Both the position numbers and the translations under genes were made by a program. Below are positions 34,458-43,108 of a stretch of DNA of 64,000 nt, in pieces. The stretch is from NCBI RefSeq assembly GCF_002933775.1, contig NZ_BEWV01000095.1, forward strand, positions 29,577 through 93,576, in the 5' to 3' direction. Position 1 is the stretch's first letter; each line of letters starts with the position of its first letter. This DNA is from Prevotella sp. MGM1 (GTDB lineage Bacteria > Bacteroidota > Bacteroidia > Bacteroidales > Bacteroidaceae). The notes beneath the pieces are model-generated. The model searched no databases. It was not told the origin of the DNA and saw only the letters and a list, made by a program, of their open reading frames with translations.

Positions 34458-35489
34458 ATGAAACTATCGGAACATCGGAGCAGCATGCTCCACGGAATAC
34501 TTTTGATTGCGTTGTTTTCTTGTGCCGCATTTTATATCGGTGAGACAGAGTTTGTAATGAGCCTGTCTCTCAGTCCGATGATTGTCGGTATTGTCTTGGG
34601 GATGCTTTATGCAAACAGTTTGCGGAACAACCTGCCCGAGACATGGGTACCGGGAATCACGTTCTGTTCAAAGCGGATACTTCGTTTGGGAATAATACTT
34701 TACGGTTTTCGGCTCACTTTTCAGGATGTCACGGCTGTCGGTTTGCCGGCTATATGTGTGGATGCTGTCATTGTGGCTACCACCATTCTCGGTGGAATAT
34801 TGATTGGCCGGCTTCTCAAAATGGATCGCGGCATAGCCCTGCTCGCTTCTGTAGGCAGCGGAATTTGCGGTGCGGCCGCGATATTGGGTGCCGAGTCGGC
34901 CATAAAGGTAAAGCCTTATAAGACAGCCGTTGCTGTTGCCACTGTGGTTATTTTCGGCACATTGGCCATGTTCATTTATCCTGTTCTTTATCGTTCGGGA
35001 ATTGTCGGCCTCTCGCCTGAGGCTATGGGAGTATTCACCGGCTCTACCGTTCACGAGGTGGCGCATGTGGTAGGAGCGGGTAACGCCATGGGCAAGAGTG
35101 TTGCCGATCCGGCTATTATCGTGAAGATGATTAGAGTGATGATGCTTGTTCCCGTGCTTTTCATTATCAGCTATTCGGTGTCTCGTGCGGCGGCTGTCGG
35201 CGGTGCCGGCTCTTCACGGTCGAATGTGTCCGTTCCGTGGTTTGCAATTCTCTTTCTCGTTGTCATTGGTTTCAATTCATTTGCTCTTTTGCCGGCCTCG
35301 ATTGTTGAGTCCATAAATGTTTTTGATACTTTCCTGTTGACAATGGCAATGACTGCCCTTGGAGCGGAAACGAGCATAGAGAAGTTCAAGAAAGCCGGAT
35401 TCAAGCCATTCCTGCTTGCCGCAATCCTTTTCGTATGGCTGATGGTTGCCGGATATTTGATGGCAAAATATCTTGTGCCATTGTTTTGA
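34458..35489 (+). CDS. YeiH-family putative sulfate/anion exporter
   Basis: A 343-residue membrane protein with about ten helices, of PF03601. Family landmarks are LGIILYGFRLTFQDV near residue 79, SVGSGICGAAAILGAESAIK near 132, STVHEVAHVVGAGNAMG near 195 and the C-terminal LTMAMTALGAETSIEKFK near 295. Homologues are annotated as putative sulfate exporters, but the transported ion is not established. It is followed by a strong terminator. Confidence 0.88.
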   Translation: MKLSEHRSSMLHGILLIALFSCAAFYIGETEFVMSLSLSPMIVGIVLGMLYANSLRNNLPETWVPGITFCSKRILRLGIILYGFRLTFQDVTAVGLPAICVDAVIVATTILGGILIGRLLKMDRGIALLASVGSGICGAAAILGAESAIKVKPYKTAVAVATVVIFGTLAMFIYPVLYRSGIVGLSPEAMGVFTGSTVHEVAHVVGAGNAMGKSVADPAIIVKMIRVMMLVPVLFIISYSVSRAAAVGGAGSSRSNVSVPWFAILFLVVIGFNSFALLPASIVESINVFDTFLLTMAMTALGAETSIEKFKKAGFKPFLLAAILFVWLMVAGYLMAKYLVPLF

Positions 35490-35514
35490 CAATATGTTGA
35501 AAACTGAATATGTC

Positions 35515-35553
35515 CAGCGTGGTGGAAAACAATCCGTCACGCTGTTTTTTTTG
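35515..35553 (+). terminator. Intrinsic terminator after the YeiH-like gene
   Basis: CAGCGTG (35515-35521) pairs with CACGCTG (35538-35544), extended by GGA/TCC inside, followed by eight T. Confidence 0.85.
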
Positions 35554-35595
35554 TACGTCACGGCATTGTGTATCGGCATGTATATCGTGGTGATG

Positions 35596-35627
35596 TTTGT
35601 TTTTCTGGCATTTGGATATTATATTTG
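35596..35627 (+). promoter_or_regulatory. Consensus promoter in the 35.5-36.2 kb gap
   Basis: TTTG (35596-35599) and TATATTTG (35620-35627) lie 20 bases apart, an exact match to the Bacteroidetes -33/-7 consensus. No annotated-looking gene follows before the terminator at 35875. Confidence 0.6.
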
Positions 35628-35633
35628 TACTCG

Positions 35634-35916
35634 AAAAAAACGCAAGATATATGATAACAATAATAAAAAATTACAAACAAACCGTTGTCAACCACTGCTT
35701 CATATACCTGAAGTGCATATTTATGCACATCTTGAAGGCTTTAAAATTTGATAAACAGGGAAAATCGCGATACGGAAAACGATTTTTCCCACATTATTAT
35801 TTATTATGCTTAAATGCAGACCGTAGTTTGATACGGACTTGCTGATTTTTGCGTAATGTCTGTGACTTGTATGGCCGGGTGTCCGATATTCAATATCTGA
35901 CACCCGGTTTTTTATT
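35634..35916 (+). ncRNA. Candidate small structured RNA
   Basis: About 280 bases between a consensus promoter and a strong terminator, with no convincing protein. Local hairpins are GTGCAT/ATGCAC at 35713-35728, GGGAAAATCG with CGATTTTTCCC at 35758-35790, CCGTA/TACGG at 35821-35836, and the terminator stem CCGGGTGTC/GACACCCGG at 35875-35907 followed by T-rich sequence. I do not recognise a known class. A 64-codon frame from 35651 exists but is lysine- and aromatic-rich without family resemblance. The first hairpin is also a copy of a TGCATAnnTATGCA-like palindrome and could be a protein-binding site instead. Confidence 0.4.
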
Positions 35917-35918
35917 TT
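35875..35918 (+). terminator. Strong intrinsic terminator
   Basis: CCGGGTGTC (35875-35883) pairs with GACACCCGG (35899-35907). The stem is extended inward by GATATT/AATATC, and followed by TTTTTTATTTTTTT. The upstream unit it ends is the candidate RNA. Confidence 0.85.
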
Positions 35919-35959
35919 TTTGCCGTTTTTTGCTTTGTATCGGGTATCTTATTGGTTCG

Positions 35960-36140
35960 CGTTTAGCGTCTCGTTGGCTTGCGTTTAGATACTAAACGCA
36001 GAGCGACGGGCTACCCGTTGGAGTGCAACGGCTATCCGTTTGCGAGATAATCTTTTTTTTCATTGTCTGTGATGGAAATCATGTCATTTTTCAAGGTAAA
36101 ACAGATTGCCGAAAGGTGTGTTTGTGTATAAATATTCATG
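35960..36140. repeat. Dispersed intergenic repeat, copy B
   Basis: Similar to 2461-2662. It has CGTTTAGCGTCTCGTTG, an imperfect hairpin (GCGTTTAG with CTAAACGC), GACGGGCTACC, ATGTCATTTTTCAA at 36081, and the palindrome TGTATAAATATTCA at 36125-36138. The hairpin base pair differing from copy A (A-T there, G-C here) changes on both arms, so pairing is preserved. No gene is seen in the rest of the gap to 36222. Confidence 0.6.
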
Positions 36141-36222
36141 AGTGAGGACACAGGCTCAGGTTGTATTTTATTTTACATTTAACACGGCCTCGCTCATGGC
36201 GGCAACTTTTGTCCGTGTCTGC

Positions 36223-37047
36223 TTACAGCAGAGTGGTATATGCGTACATACCTTTGAATGGACTCAGGTCAGGTCGCTCCCTGAACAGACCGAACACGCT
36301 GCTTCCGCTTCCGCTCATGGCAGAATATACTGCCCCGAGGTCGTAGAGACGTTCTTTTATTCGACCTATTTCCGGATGTAGCGCAAACACGCTTTTTTCA
36401 AAATCGTTCACGAGAGTGTCGCGCCATGTTTCCATCGGCTGTGTTACTATGTCTCGGCATTTTATCACCGTGGCTTGTGGCGAAATTAACGAGAAAGCCT
36501 CTTTTGTGGATACGGGAATGTCAGGGCGTACTATCGCTATATGCCATCCGCCGAGATCGAGGGCTATGGGTTCCAGGCGTTCGCCTATTCCTTCGGCGTA
36601 TGCCGGCTTGCCGAGTATGAAGAAAGGGCAGTCGGCTCCAAGCCGTGTGGCGTATTCTGTCATTTCTCTTTTAGACATGCCGAGAGAGAACGTGTCGTTG
36701 AGAAGCATTATCATGTATGCGCAGTCGCTCGAGCCGCCTCCCATGCCGGCTTGTGTAGGTATCTGCTTGTGCAGGTGTGTGTGGATGCGTGGCAGGGTGT
36801 ACCGTTCGGCAATCATGTTGTATGCTTTTACCACGAGATTGCGCTGCTCGTCTCCGTCAATTGCAATGTTTGTCACTTTCAGGTCGCAGGCATGTTCCGA
36901 TGGAAAATCATCGTGCATGGGATAAATTTCAAGGGTGTCTTTTATCGGGACAGGATAAAACACGGTTTCAAGATCATGATAGCCGTCTGCCCTCCGGGCC
37001 ACGACATTAAGACCGAGGTTTATTTTGGCAATGGGGAAACTTATCAT
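36223..37047 (-). CDS. ispE: 4-diphosphocytidyl-2-C-methyl-D-erythritol kinase
   Basis: A 274-residue GHMP kinase of the MEP isoprenoid pathway that phosphorylates the 2-hydroxyl of CDP-methylerythritol. The start at 37047 gives the family N terminus MISFPIAKINLGLNVV. The GTG-initiated frame at 37092 would run into the promoter region. The ATP-binding loop is IPTQAGMGGGSSDCAYM near residue 92, and the third motif AMSGSGSSVFGLF is near 250. It is divergent from dnaB, with promoter boxes for both in the 94-base gap. Confidence 0.94.
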   Translation of the reverse strand: MISFPIAKINLGLNVVARRADGYHDLETVFYPVPIKDTLEIYPMHDDFPSEHACDLKVTNIAIDGDEQRNLVVKAYNMIAERYTLPRIHTHLHKQIPTQAGMGGGSSDCAYMIMLLNDTFSLGMSKREMTEYATRLGADCPFFILGKPAYAEGIGERLEPIALDLGGWHIAIVRPDIPVSTKEAFSLISPQATVIKCRDIVTQPMETWRDTLVNDFEKSVFALHPEIGRIKERLYDLGAVYSAMSGSGSSVFGLFRERPDLSPFKGMYAYTTLL

Positions 37048-37086
37048 TTTAAAACTTTTTTCGTATTGCAATAATTCTTGTTTCAC

Positions 37087-37098
37087 GGGCAAAATTAC
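37087..37098 (-). promoter_or_regulatory. -7 promoter element (TAATTTTG) of ispE, minus strand
   Basis: It matches TAnnTTTG on the minus strand, about 40 bases before the ispE ATG at 37047. Confidence 0.5.
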
Positions 37099-37109
37099 AA
37101 AAAAAATAG

Positions 37110-37117
37110 TATTTTTG
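37110..37117 (+). promoter_or_regulatory. -7 promoter element (TATTTTTG) of dnaB
   Basis: It matches TAnnTTTG, 24 bases before the dnaB ATG at 37142. It supports that start over the upstream in-frame codon at 37025. Confidence 0.55.
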
Positions 37118-37141
37118 CACTCTCTAATTCATAAATTCAAG

Positions 37142-38701
37142 ATGGCAGGACAAGATAACAACAGGCGAAGGACACAGAGGGCGGTTGCCGTGGACAATAC
37201 TTACGGGCATTTGCAGCCTCAGGCTCTAGATGTGGAGAAAGTTGTGCTAGGCGCTTTGATGATAGACAAGGATGCTTATGCTGTGGTGTGCGAGATTTTA
37301 TATCCGGAGAGTTTCTACGAGCCTCGCAATCAGATGGTATATTCGGCCATTAGGGATCTGAGTATGGCGGAGCGTCCGGTGGACATGCTGACGGTGACTG
37401 ACCAATTGGCAAAAAACGGTACGCTTGAAGAGGTCGGAGGCCCGGTTTATATCTCAGAACTCAGCTCACGTGTGGCATCGTCGGCAAATATAGAATATCA
37501 TGCCCGCATAATAGCCCAGAAATATCTTGCCCGTCAACTTATATCCTTTTCGAGCGGTATACAGACCAAAGCCCTCGATGAGACGGTAGACGTGGATGAA
37601 CTGATGCAGGAGGCCGAAGGCTCGCTCTTCGAGTTGTCGCAGCGCAACATGAAGAAGGACTACACTCAGATTGATCCTGTGATTAGAAATGCGGTGGACG
37701 TAATCCAGAAAGCGGCTGCCAACAAAGACGGACTTACGGGTGTGCCTACGGGATACCATAAACTTGATGACATCACGAGCGGATGGCAGCCGAGCGACCT
37801 TGTGATTATCGCCGGTCGTCCGGCGATGGGTAAGACGTCTTTCGCACTGTCGATGGCAAAAAATATCGCTGCGGATTATAAAGTTCCGATGGCTTTCTTC
37901 TCGCTTGAAATGAGCAATGTGCAGCTTGTGAACAGATTGATATCCAACTGCTGTGAAATTCAAGGTAGCAAAATTCTTAACGGACAGTTGCAACCTGACG
38001 AGTGGGAGAGGCTTGACAAGCGGATGAACGGACTGCTCGGCGCGCCTCTTTATGTCGATGATACTCCGGGTTTGTCGGTGTTTGAGCTGCGGACTAAGGC
38101 TCGAAGACTTGTGCGTGAGCATGGTGTGAAGATAATAATGATCGACTATCTTCAATTGATGAATGCCAACGGTATGCGTTTCAGCAGTCGTCAGGAGGAG
38201 GTCTCTACCATATCACGATCGCTCAAAGGACTGGCCAAAGAGCTTGATGTGCCTATATTGGCGTTGAGTCAGCTTAACCGTGGTGTCGAGTCGCGCGAAG
38301 GTCTTGAGGGGAAGCGTCCGCAGCTCAGTGATTTGCGAGAGTCGGGAGCGATCGAGCAAGATGCCGATATGGTGCTTTTTGTGCATCGTCCCGAGTATTA
38401 TCATATATTCCAGGACGATCACGGGCGTGACCTGCATGGCATGGCGCAGATAATAATAGCCAAGCACCGTAAGGGTGCCACCGGTGATGTGCTGCTGACG
38501 TTCCGTGGTGAGTTCACCAGGTTTGAAAATCCGGAGGACACAAGACTGCGTGGCGGTGGTGGAACGGGCGGAGAGATTCTCGGCTCTAAGATAAACGGTG
38601 ATATGGATGGTGGAATGTCTGGTGGCCTTCCTGATGATTACGATCCGTTTGGCGGTGGCATAGTGCCTCCACCCGCCATGGACGGGCCTATGCCGTTTTA
38701 G
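37142..38701 (+). CDS. dnaB: Replicative DNA helicase DnaB
   Basis: A 519-residue hexameric helicase that unwinds DNA at the fork. The ATG at 37142 (MAGQDNNRRRTQR) is chosen because it follows the promoter box; upstream sequence overlaps ispE. The N-terminal primase-binding domain begins LQPQALDVEKVVLGALMIDK. The RecA-like domain has Walker A IIAGRPAMGKTSFALS near residue 223, SLEMSNVQL, Walker B IIMIDYLQLM and LSQLNRGVESR. The C-terminal tail is Gly-rich. It ends with a terminator at 38739. No intein is present. Confidence 0.96.
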   Translation: MAGQDNNRRRTQRAVAVDNTYGHLQPQALDVEKVVLGALMIDKDAYAVVCEILYPESFYEPRNQMVYSAIRDLSMAERPVDMLTVTDQLAKNGTLEEVGGPVYISELSSRVASSANIEYHARIIAQKYLARQLISFSSGIQTKALDETVDVDELMQEAEGSLFELSQRNMKKDYTQIDPVIRNAVDVIQKAAANKDGLTGVPTGYHKLDDITSGWQPSDLVIIAGRPAMGKTSFALSMAKNIAADYKVPMAFFSLEMSNVQLVNRLISNCCEIQGSKILNGQLQPDEWERLDKRMNGLLGAPLYVDDTPGLSVFELRTKARRLVREHGVKIIMIDYLQLMNANGMRFSSRQEEVSTISRSLKGLAKELDVPILALSQLNRGVESREGLEGKRPQLSDLRESGAIEQDADMVLFVHRPEYYHIFQDDHGRDLHGMAQIIIAKHRKGATGDVLLTFRGEFTRFENPEDTRLRGGGGTGGEILGSKINGDMDGGMSGGLPDDYDPFGGGIVPPPAMDGPMPF

Positions 38702-38738
38702 GAATTTATATGTTTTAGAAAATGATATGTTTAAGAAG

Positions 38739-38775
38739 AGTAGGAGAGTGTAGAGACTTTCCTACTTGATTTTTA
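38739..38775 (+). terminator. Terminator after dnaB
   Basis: AGTAGGA (38739-38745) pairs with TCCTACT (38760-38766), followed by TGATTTTTAT. It overlaps the stop codon of the convergent acyltransferase. Confidence 0.6.
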
Positions 38776-39715
38776 TGGGATTTATCAGCCTTTGCGCAAG
38801 CTTAAATTTACCAATCATTATGCAGAAAATGAATATCAGCAATGATATTGCGACATTTGAAAAAATGTCATTAGGTAAATAGTGGGCATCAATTAATTTA
38901 CCGATAGATTGAGTGAAGAACGAATGGAATAGGTATACTACAAGTGTGCAGCCTCCATATTTAGCCAGTATTTTATTATCGGGTGTTATTTTGTATATAC
39001 ACAGACTAATGACAAGTGACGATATGAGCCATATCAAACGATTTATTAAGTCAAATGAAGTTGAATAAGATTTATTGCCATTGAATAATGCTTGGATACT
39101 TACATCAAAGTAGTTATTCAGTATTATGTAAACGATAAACGGAAATACACCTATAATGCAAAGATTCGTTTTCAATTCGTCAATTTTTTTTAATAACCCA
39201 TTTGAGCGCAAATAACCTCCGATAACAAAAAATGGAAGAAATGAGCACGCACGTTGGAAACTGAGTATATTTGTGTTTATAAAACCGGAACATAAACTAA
39301 TGATAATACTTATTGATATTATCAGGCTCAAAGAGATTTTTTTAGATGTAAAATAATAGAATATCCGCCAATAAACCAAGCAAAGTAAGTACCATAGCGT
39401 ATATTGTGGATACAAAAAAGAGGATAGGTTGCTTATATTACCTGATATGCACAATCTGATAATTTGAAATGCAAGAAAGGTAGCGAAAATCTCAGTTACA
39501 CGTTTAATCATGTTGCTTGTAGAACATGAAATATTACAGAAATAACCTGAGATTATAACAAATAATGGCATGTGGAATGAAAATATGAAAGTTTTTACTA
39601 TCATATTTATATCATTTAAAACATTCCCCCCCCCCCTGTTTTGTAGCAGATGCCCTAATACGACACAAAATATGAGAAGTGTTTTAACCGAGTCTAATTT
39701 TGTACTTCTACACAT
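38762..39715 (-). CDS. Acyltransferase family 3 membrane protein with an in-frame G11 tract
   Basis: A 317-residue integral membrane acyltransferase with about ten helices. It begins CRSTKLDSVKTLLIFCVVLGH, where the terminal His is the conserved family residue; FHMPLFVIISGYF near residue 48 is also typical. Such enzymes add acetyl or succinyl groups to surface polysaccharide. An 11-base G run on the coding strand (39636-39626) encodes RGGG near residue 27, between the first two helices. The gene is in frame with 11 G. With 10 or 12 G a stop follows within a few codons, so slippage would switch it off. It stands alone between dnaB and a TPR protein and is AT-rich, suggesting transfer. Confidence 0.85.
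   Translation of the reverse strand: MCRSTKLDSVKTLLIFCVVLGHLLQNRGGGNVLNDINMIVKTFIFSFHMPLFVIISGYFCNISCSTSNMIKRVTEIFATFLAFQIIRLCISGNISNLSSFLYPQYTLWYLLCLVYWRIFYYFTSKKISLSLIISISIIISLCSGFINTNILSFQRACSFLPFFVIGGYLRSNGLLKKIDELKTNLCIIGVFPFIVYIILNNYFDVSIQALFNGNKSYSTSFDLINRLIWLISSLVISLCIYKITPDNKILAKYGGCTLVVYLFHSFFTQSIGKLIDAHYLPNDIFSNVAISLLIFIFCIMIGKFKLAQRLINPIKIK
39626..39636 (-). repeat. Homopolymeric G11 tract (C11 on the plus strand)
   Basis: Eleven consecutive C on the plus strand inside the 5' part of the acyltransferase gene. It is by far the longest G/C homopolymer in the window. Confidence 0.95.
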
Positions 39716-39763
39716 TGGATTTGAAAAGATTTTAATCTGTGATTATTTTAAAAAAATCGGTTT

Positions 39764-41446
39764 TTATTTTGAATATTGGTCTATTAACGATTGTGCTTGC
39801 GGGTCACCCAATTCTTTTGCTTTTTGAAGATTGGCCGTTCCCTCTGTCTTATTGCCTTTCAGGCATTGTGCAAGTCCGAGGAAAAGATAACCGTCGCTAT
39901 ATTCAGCATCGAGCCTTATGCATTCTTTTGCACTTGCCATTGCTTCGTCGTACAAGCCCACCCGCACTTCAATGGATGCTTTTTCGGCATGGTAAAGTGT
40001 ATTGGCTGGGTTCATTGATATTGCTTTTTTGAGGTCGTTTATAGCCTGTTGAAACATTCGTCCCTCTACCTCGGCTTGTGAGCGGATGTAGTAGAAATTA
40101 TCGTTTACCGATGTTGGCATGAGGGCCTCATACTCGTTGAAGTCCATTACAGCCTGCCGGTATTTGCCAGTAGCTATTAGTGCTTGTGCCCTTACGAGTA
40201 TGTAAGGTGCGGCGGCTTTCAGATAAGGCTTGTCAAATGTATTCACCGCACTGTCCAACAGAGACAGCATGGTGGCGGTGTCGCCTGCTGCTTCACGGCA
40301 TTTTGCTGCCTCATAGTATATGTCTGCCGTCTTATTTCCATCGGCGATAAGCTCTTTGTAGGTATTATATGCGTCATCGTAATCCTTTTTTGCGTATAGT
40401 ATCTGTCCTTTGAGTTGCTTGTATACGGGGATTGGATTGATTTTGAAAGCTGTCTCCGCCTCTTCGGCAGCCTTATCAAGACTCCATTTCGGATAACTTA
40501 CCGAGTTCTTGTTTATTTCTTTTTGAAATATGATACGTGCGTAGTTGTAGTGTGCGTCGTCTTTTTTATCCGCCACTTTGATAGCCTGTTCCATGTCATG
40601 GGCGGCATCGTCAAACTTGTTTATGTTGACGTTAAGTTGTGCACGTGCGGTATATCCGTCTGTCGCATTCGGGAATTTCTTTATGAAATCGTCCACAACT
40701 TCTTTATATGCCGTTGAGTCTGCGGCGTTGGCAGCCATGAATAGCGTGAGGATTGCTTGGCTGATGTCATCTGGTAAATCTTTTTTTATTTTAATGTTTC
40801 TCAAGGCTTTGTCATTGATGCTGAGACCTTTCATCTGCATGTCTGCGGCGAATTTGGCGCTTACGGCATATGATGTGGAAGAGTGGGTCTGGGCGGGTTG
40901 CTGTAATATGCCGACAATCTCACCCTTGTCGTTGATGAACGGACAGCCTACTGTATTGTCTGGGACTTCCATGTCTATGGTATAATATGTATATTTTGAC
41001 AGGAACAGTTCTGCTTTGCTCACCTTTCCTTCTATTTTTTCCGGTGTTTTCTTTGCGCTGTATGGTACAAGCCAAACTGTGCTTCCGGCTTTTGCTCCTC
41101 CCGTCAGTGTATCGGTGCTGACAGGCATGGCAGTGCTTCGCTTTGTGGCTACGCGGAATTTGATCACGTCATACATGTCGTTGGCTCCCAATATGCACTC
41201 CACAGCGTATTCCTTGCCTTGCGAATCTATTATGATGGCCTTTGATGCGCCGTTGAATGCTTCGAGATTGCTTATCGCTTCGCCGCCCGTTCCAATGAAA
41301 ACGCCGTTGGTACTGCTTAGCATGTTGCCGTCGGTATCAAATGTTTTCAAGGTAAACACCGATTTTGCCGCTTTCTTCAAATCAGGTTGGGCGTATGTGT
41401 TAAGTGCGATGAGTGCCGCACATAATACCAATAATATATGTTTCAT
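39764..41446 (-). CDS. Exported trypsin-fold (degenerate) plus TPR protein
   Basis: A 560-residue exported protein with a signal peptide at residues 1-19. Residues 25-200 look like a trypsin-like serine protease domain: NGVFIGTGGEAISNLEAF at the His site, NDMYDVIKF at the Asp site and NTVGCPFINDKGEIVGIL at the Ser site. At the His site a Glu (SNLEAF for TNxHVV) and at the Ser site a Val (TVGCP for xSGGP) replace the catalytic residues, so it is probably inactive. Residues 225-555 contain several tetratricopeptide repeats, a protein-binding scaffold. It overlaps recN by 4 bases. The role is unknown; perhaps an envelope chaperone or sensor. Confidence 0.82.
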   Translation of the reverse strand: MKHILLVLCAALIALNTYAQPDLKKAAKSVFTLKTFDTDGNMLSSTNGVFIGTGGEAISNLEAFNGASKAIIIDSQGKEYAVECILGANDMYDVIKFRVATKRSTAMPVSTDTLTGGAKAGSTVWLVPYSAKKTPEKIEGKVSKAELFLSKYTYYTIDMEVPDNTVGCPFINDKGEIVGILQQPAQTHSSTSYAVSAKFAADMQMKGLSINDKALRNIKIKKDLPDDISQAILTLFMAANAADSTAYKEVVDDFIKKFPNATDGYTARAQLNVNINKFDDAAHDMEQAIKVADKKDDAHYNYARIIFQKEINKNSVSYPKWSLDKAAEEAETAFKINPIPVYKQLKGQILYAKKDYDDAYNTYKELIADGNKTADIYYEAAKCREAAGDTATMLSLLDSAVNTFDKPYLKAAAPYILVRAQALIATGKYRQAVMDFNEYEALMPTSVNDNFYYIRSQAEVEGRMFQQAINDLKKAISMNPANTLYHAEKASIEVRVGLYDEAMASAKECIRLDAEYSDGYLFLGLAQCLKGNKTEGTANLQKAKELGDPQAQSLIDQYSK

Positions 41447-43101
41447 ATTTTCAGTAGTTCTTTTGCATTATTAATCGCGGCTTCAGTAATATCGCTTCCG
41501 CTGAGCATCTGTGCGATTTCCTTTATCCGTTCATCGGCAGATAGTTCGTGCATTATGCTTGTTGTGCCTTCGGAGGTCTCTTCTTTGTATACCTTATAGT
41601 GTCTTATGCCGAGAGCGGCAATTTGCGGAAGGTGGGTAATACTGATGACCTGACGGTCTGATTGTCCCATTTGCTGCATGATAACAGCCATTTGCTCGGC
41701 TATCTTGCCACTCACTCCCGTGTCTATCTCATCGAAAATAATTGTGGGAAGTTTCACTGCGCCGCTTATCATGGCTTTAAGCGATAGCATAACGCGGGCT
41801 ATTTCACCGCCCGAAGCTACTTGGGACACCGGTTGTGGCATGGTGCTTTTATTGGCGCTGAATAAAAAAGACACTTTATCCGAACCGTTGTTATTCAGTT
41901 CTTCATGTTCGATTATTACCTCAAATCTGACATTAGGCATTCCGAGCCTGACGAGTCGGGTGTGCATCTCACCCTCAATCTGTTTTGCCGCTTTGGTACG
42001 AACCCGGCTTAAAAGTCCGGCCTTTTGTGTGCATTCGTATTTCTTCTGTTCGCATTTCTGTTGCAGTTCGTTGAGTGCTTCATCACTGTTTTCTATGTTG
42101 TCGAGTTTTTGTTTGAGGTCACTTTGCTTTCCGATAAGCTCTTCTATCGTGTCACAGTGATATTTCTTTTCAAGTTCATATATTCTGTCGAGTCTATTGT
42201 TGACGGCATCCAGTTCGGCGGGATTGAAATCAGTATCTTCCAATAAGCCGCTCACCTCCTGCGATATATCTTTCAATTCGATATGGCACTCTGTCATTCT
42301 TTGAGCCAACTCTCCGGCTACCGGCATCACTTTACCTATGTTTTGAAGGCTGTTTATTGCTGTCTTGAGGTTTACCACAACACCGGTCATATCGGCAGAT
42401 AACGCGCTGTCAGTCTCATATAGTGCGCTTTTTATTTCTTCGGCATGACTCATTGTGTCCGCCCGCTGTTCAAGCTCTTCCTGTTCACCTGATTTCAGAT
42501 TCACGGCGGAAAGCTCGTCATATTGGAATTGCAGGAAATCAGCGTTTGTTTTATCACGCTCTATGCTTTCTTTAAGTTCTTGGAGTTGACGGAAAAGTCT
42601 TTTGTATTCAGAAAAAGATTTTTGATATACAGTCAGTTCCTTGTCATCTTGTGCGATGATATCCACCACATTGAGTTGGAAGTCCTGTTTTCCGACGAGC
42701 AAATTCTTATGCTGACTGTGAACATCAACCAACTGCTCGCCGAGTTCTTTGAGTATTGAGAGTGGGGCAGGGGTATCATTTATAAAAGCCCTGCTTTTTC
42801 CAGCGGCTGTTAGTTCGCGGCGTATTATACAGTCATTCGGGTCGTATTCGATGTCGTTTTCATTGAAAAATCCTTCCATTCCGTATCGGGACAGGTCGAA
42901 GTGGGCTTCGATCACGCATTTGTCAGCTCCGCTTTTTATTGTCTTTGAGTCTGCTCTTTGCCCTAAAAGCAATCCAATTGCTCCGAGAATTATACTCTTT
43001 CCTGCTCCGGTCTCTCCTGTTATGACGGAAAAACCGGGGCCAAACTCGATGTCAAGGGTATCTATGAGCGTGAAATTGCGTATATATAATTGCTTTAACA
43101 T
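41443..43101 (-). CDS. recN: DNA repair protein RecN
   Basis: A 552-residue SMC-like ATPase of double-strand-break repair. Walker A is VITGETGAGKSIILGAIGLL near residue 28. Long coiled-coil segments occupy about 150-370. The C-terminal ATPase half has SGGEIARVMLSLKA (signature) near 430, then Walker B TIIFDEIDTGVSGKIAEQM. It lies in a reverse operon dnaN, exonuclease, coaBC, DUF4835, recN, which is a common Bacteroidetes order. Confidence 0.95.
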   Translation of the reverse strand: MLKQLYIRNFTLIDTLDIEFGPGFSVITGETGAGKSIILGAIGLLLGQRADSKTIKSGADKCVIEAHFDLSRYGMEGFFNENDIEYDPNDCIIRRELTAAGKSRAFINDTPAPLSILKELGEQLVDVHSQHKNLLVGKQDFQLNVVDIIAQDDKELTVYQKSFSEYKRLFRQLQELKESIERDKTNADFLQFQYDELSAVNLKSGEQEELEQRADTMSHAEEIKSALYETDSALSADMTGVVVNLKTAINSLQNIGKVMPVAGELAQRMTECHIELKDISQEVSGLLEDTDFNPAELDAVNNRLDRIYELEKKYHCDTIEELIGKQSDLKQKLDNIENSDEALNELQQKCEQKKYECTQKAGLLSRVRTKAAKQIEGEMHTRLVRLGMPNVRFEVIIEHEELNNNGSDKVSFLFSANKSTMPQPVSQVASGGEIARVMLSLKAMISGAVKLPTIIFDEIDTGVSGKIAEQMAVIMQQMGQSDRQVISITHLPQIAALGIRHYKVYKEETSEGTTSIMHELSADERIKEIAQMLSGSDITEAAINNAKELLKI

Positions 43102-43108
43102 TTTGTTG

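Noticed and set aside
35597..35845. Small protein genes between the YeiH-like gene and ispE
   Set aside because: Frames start before the predicted transcript start or lack any family likeness; hairpins and the terminator suggest an RNA instead.
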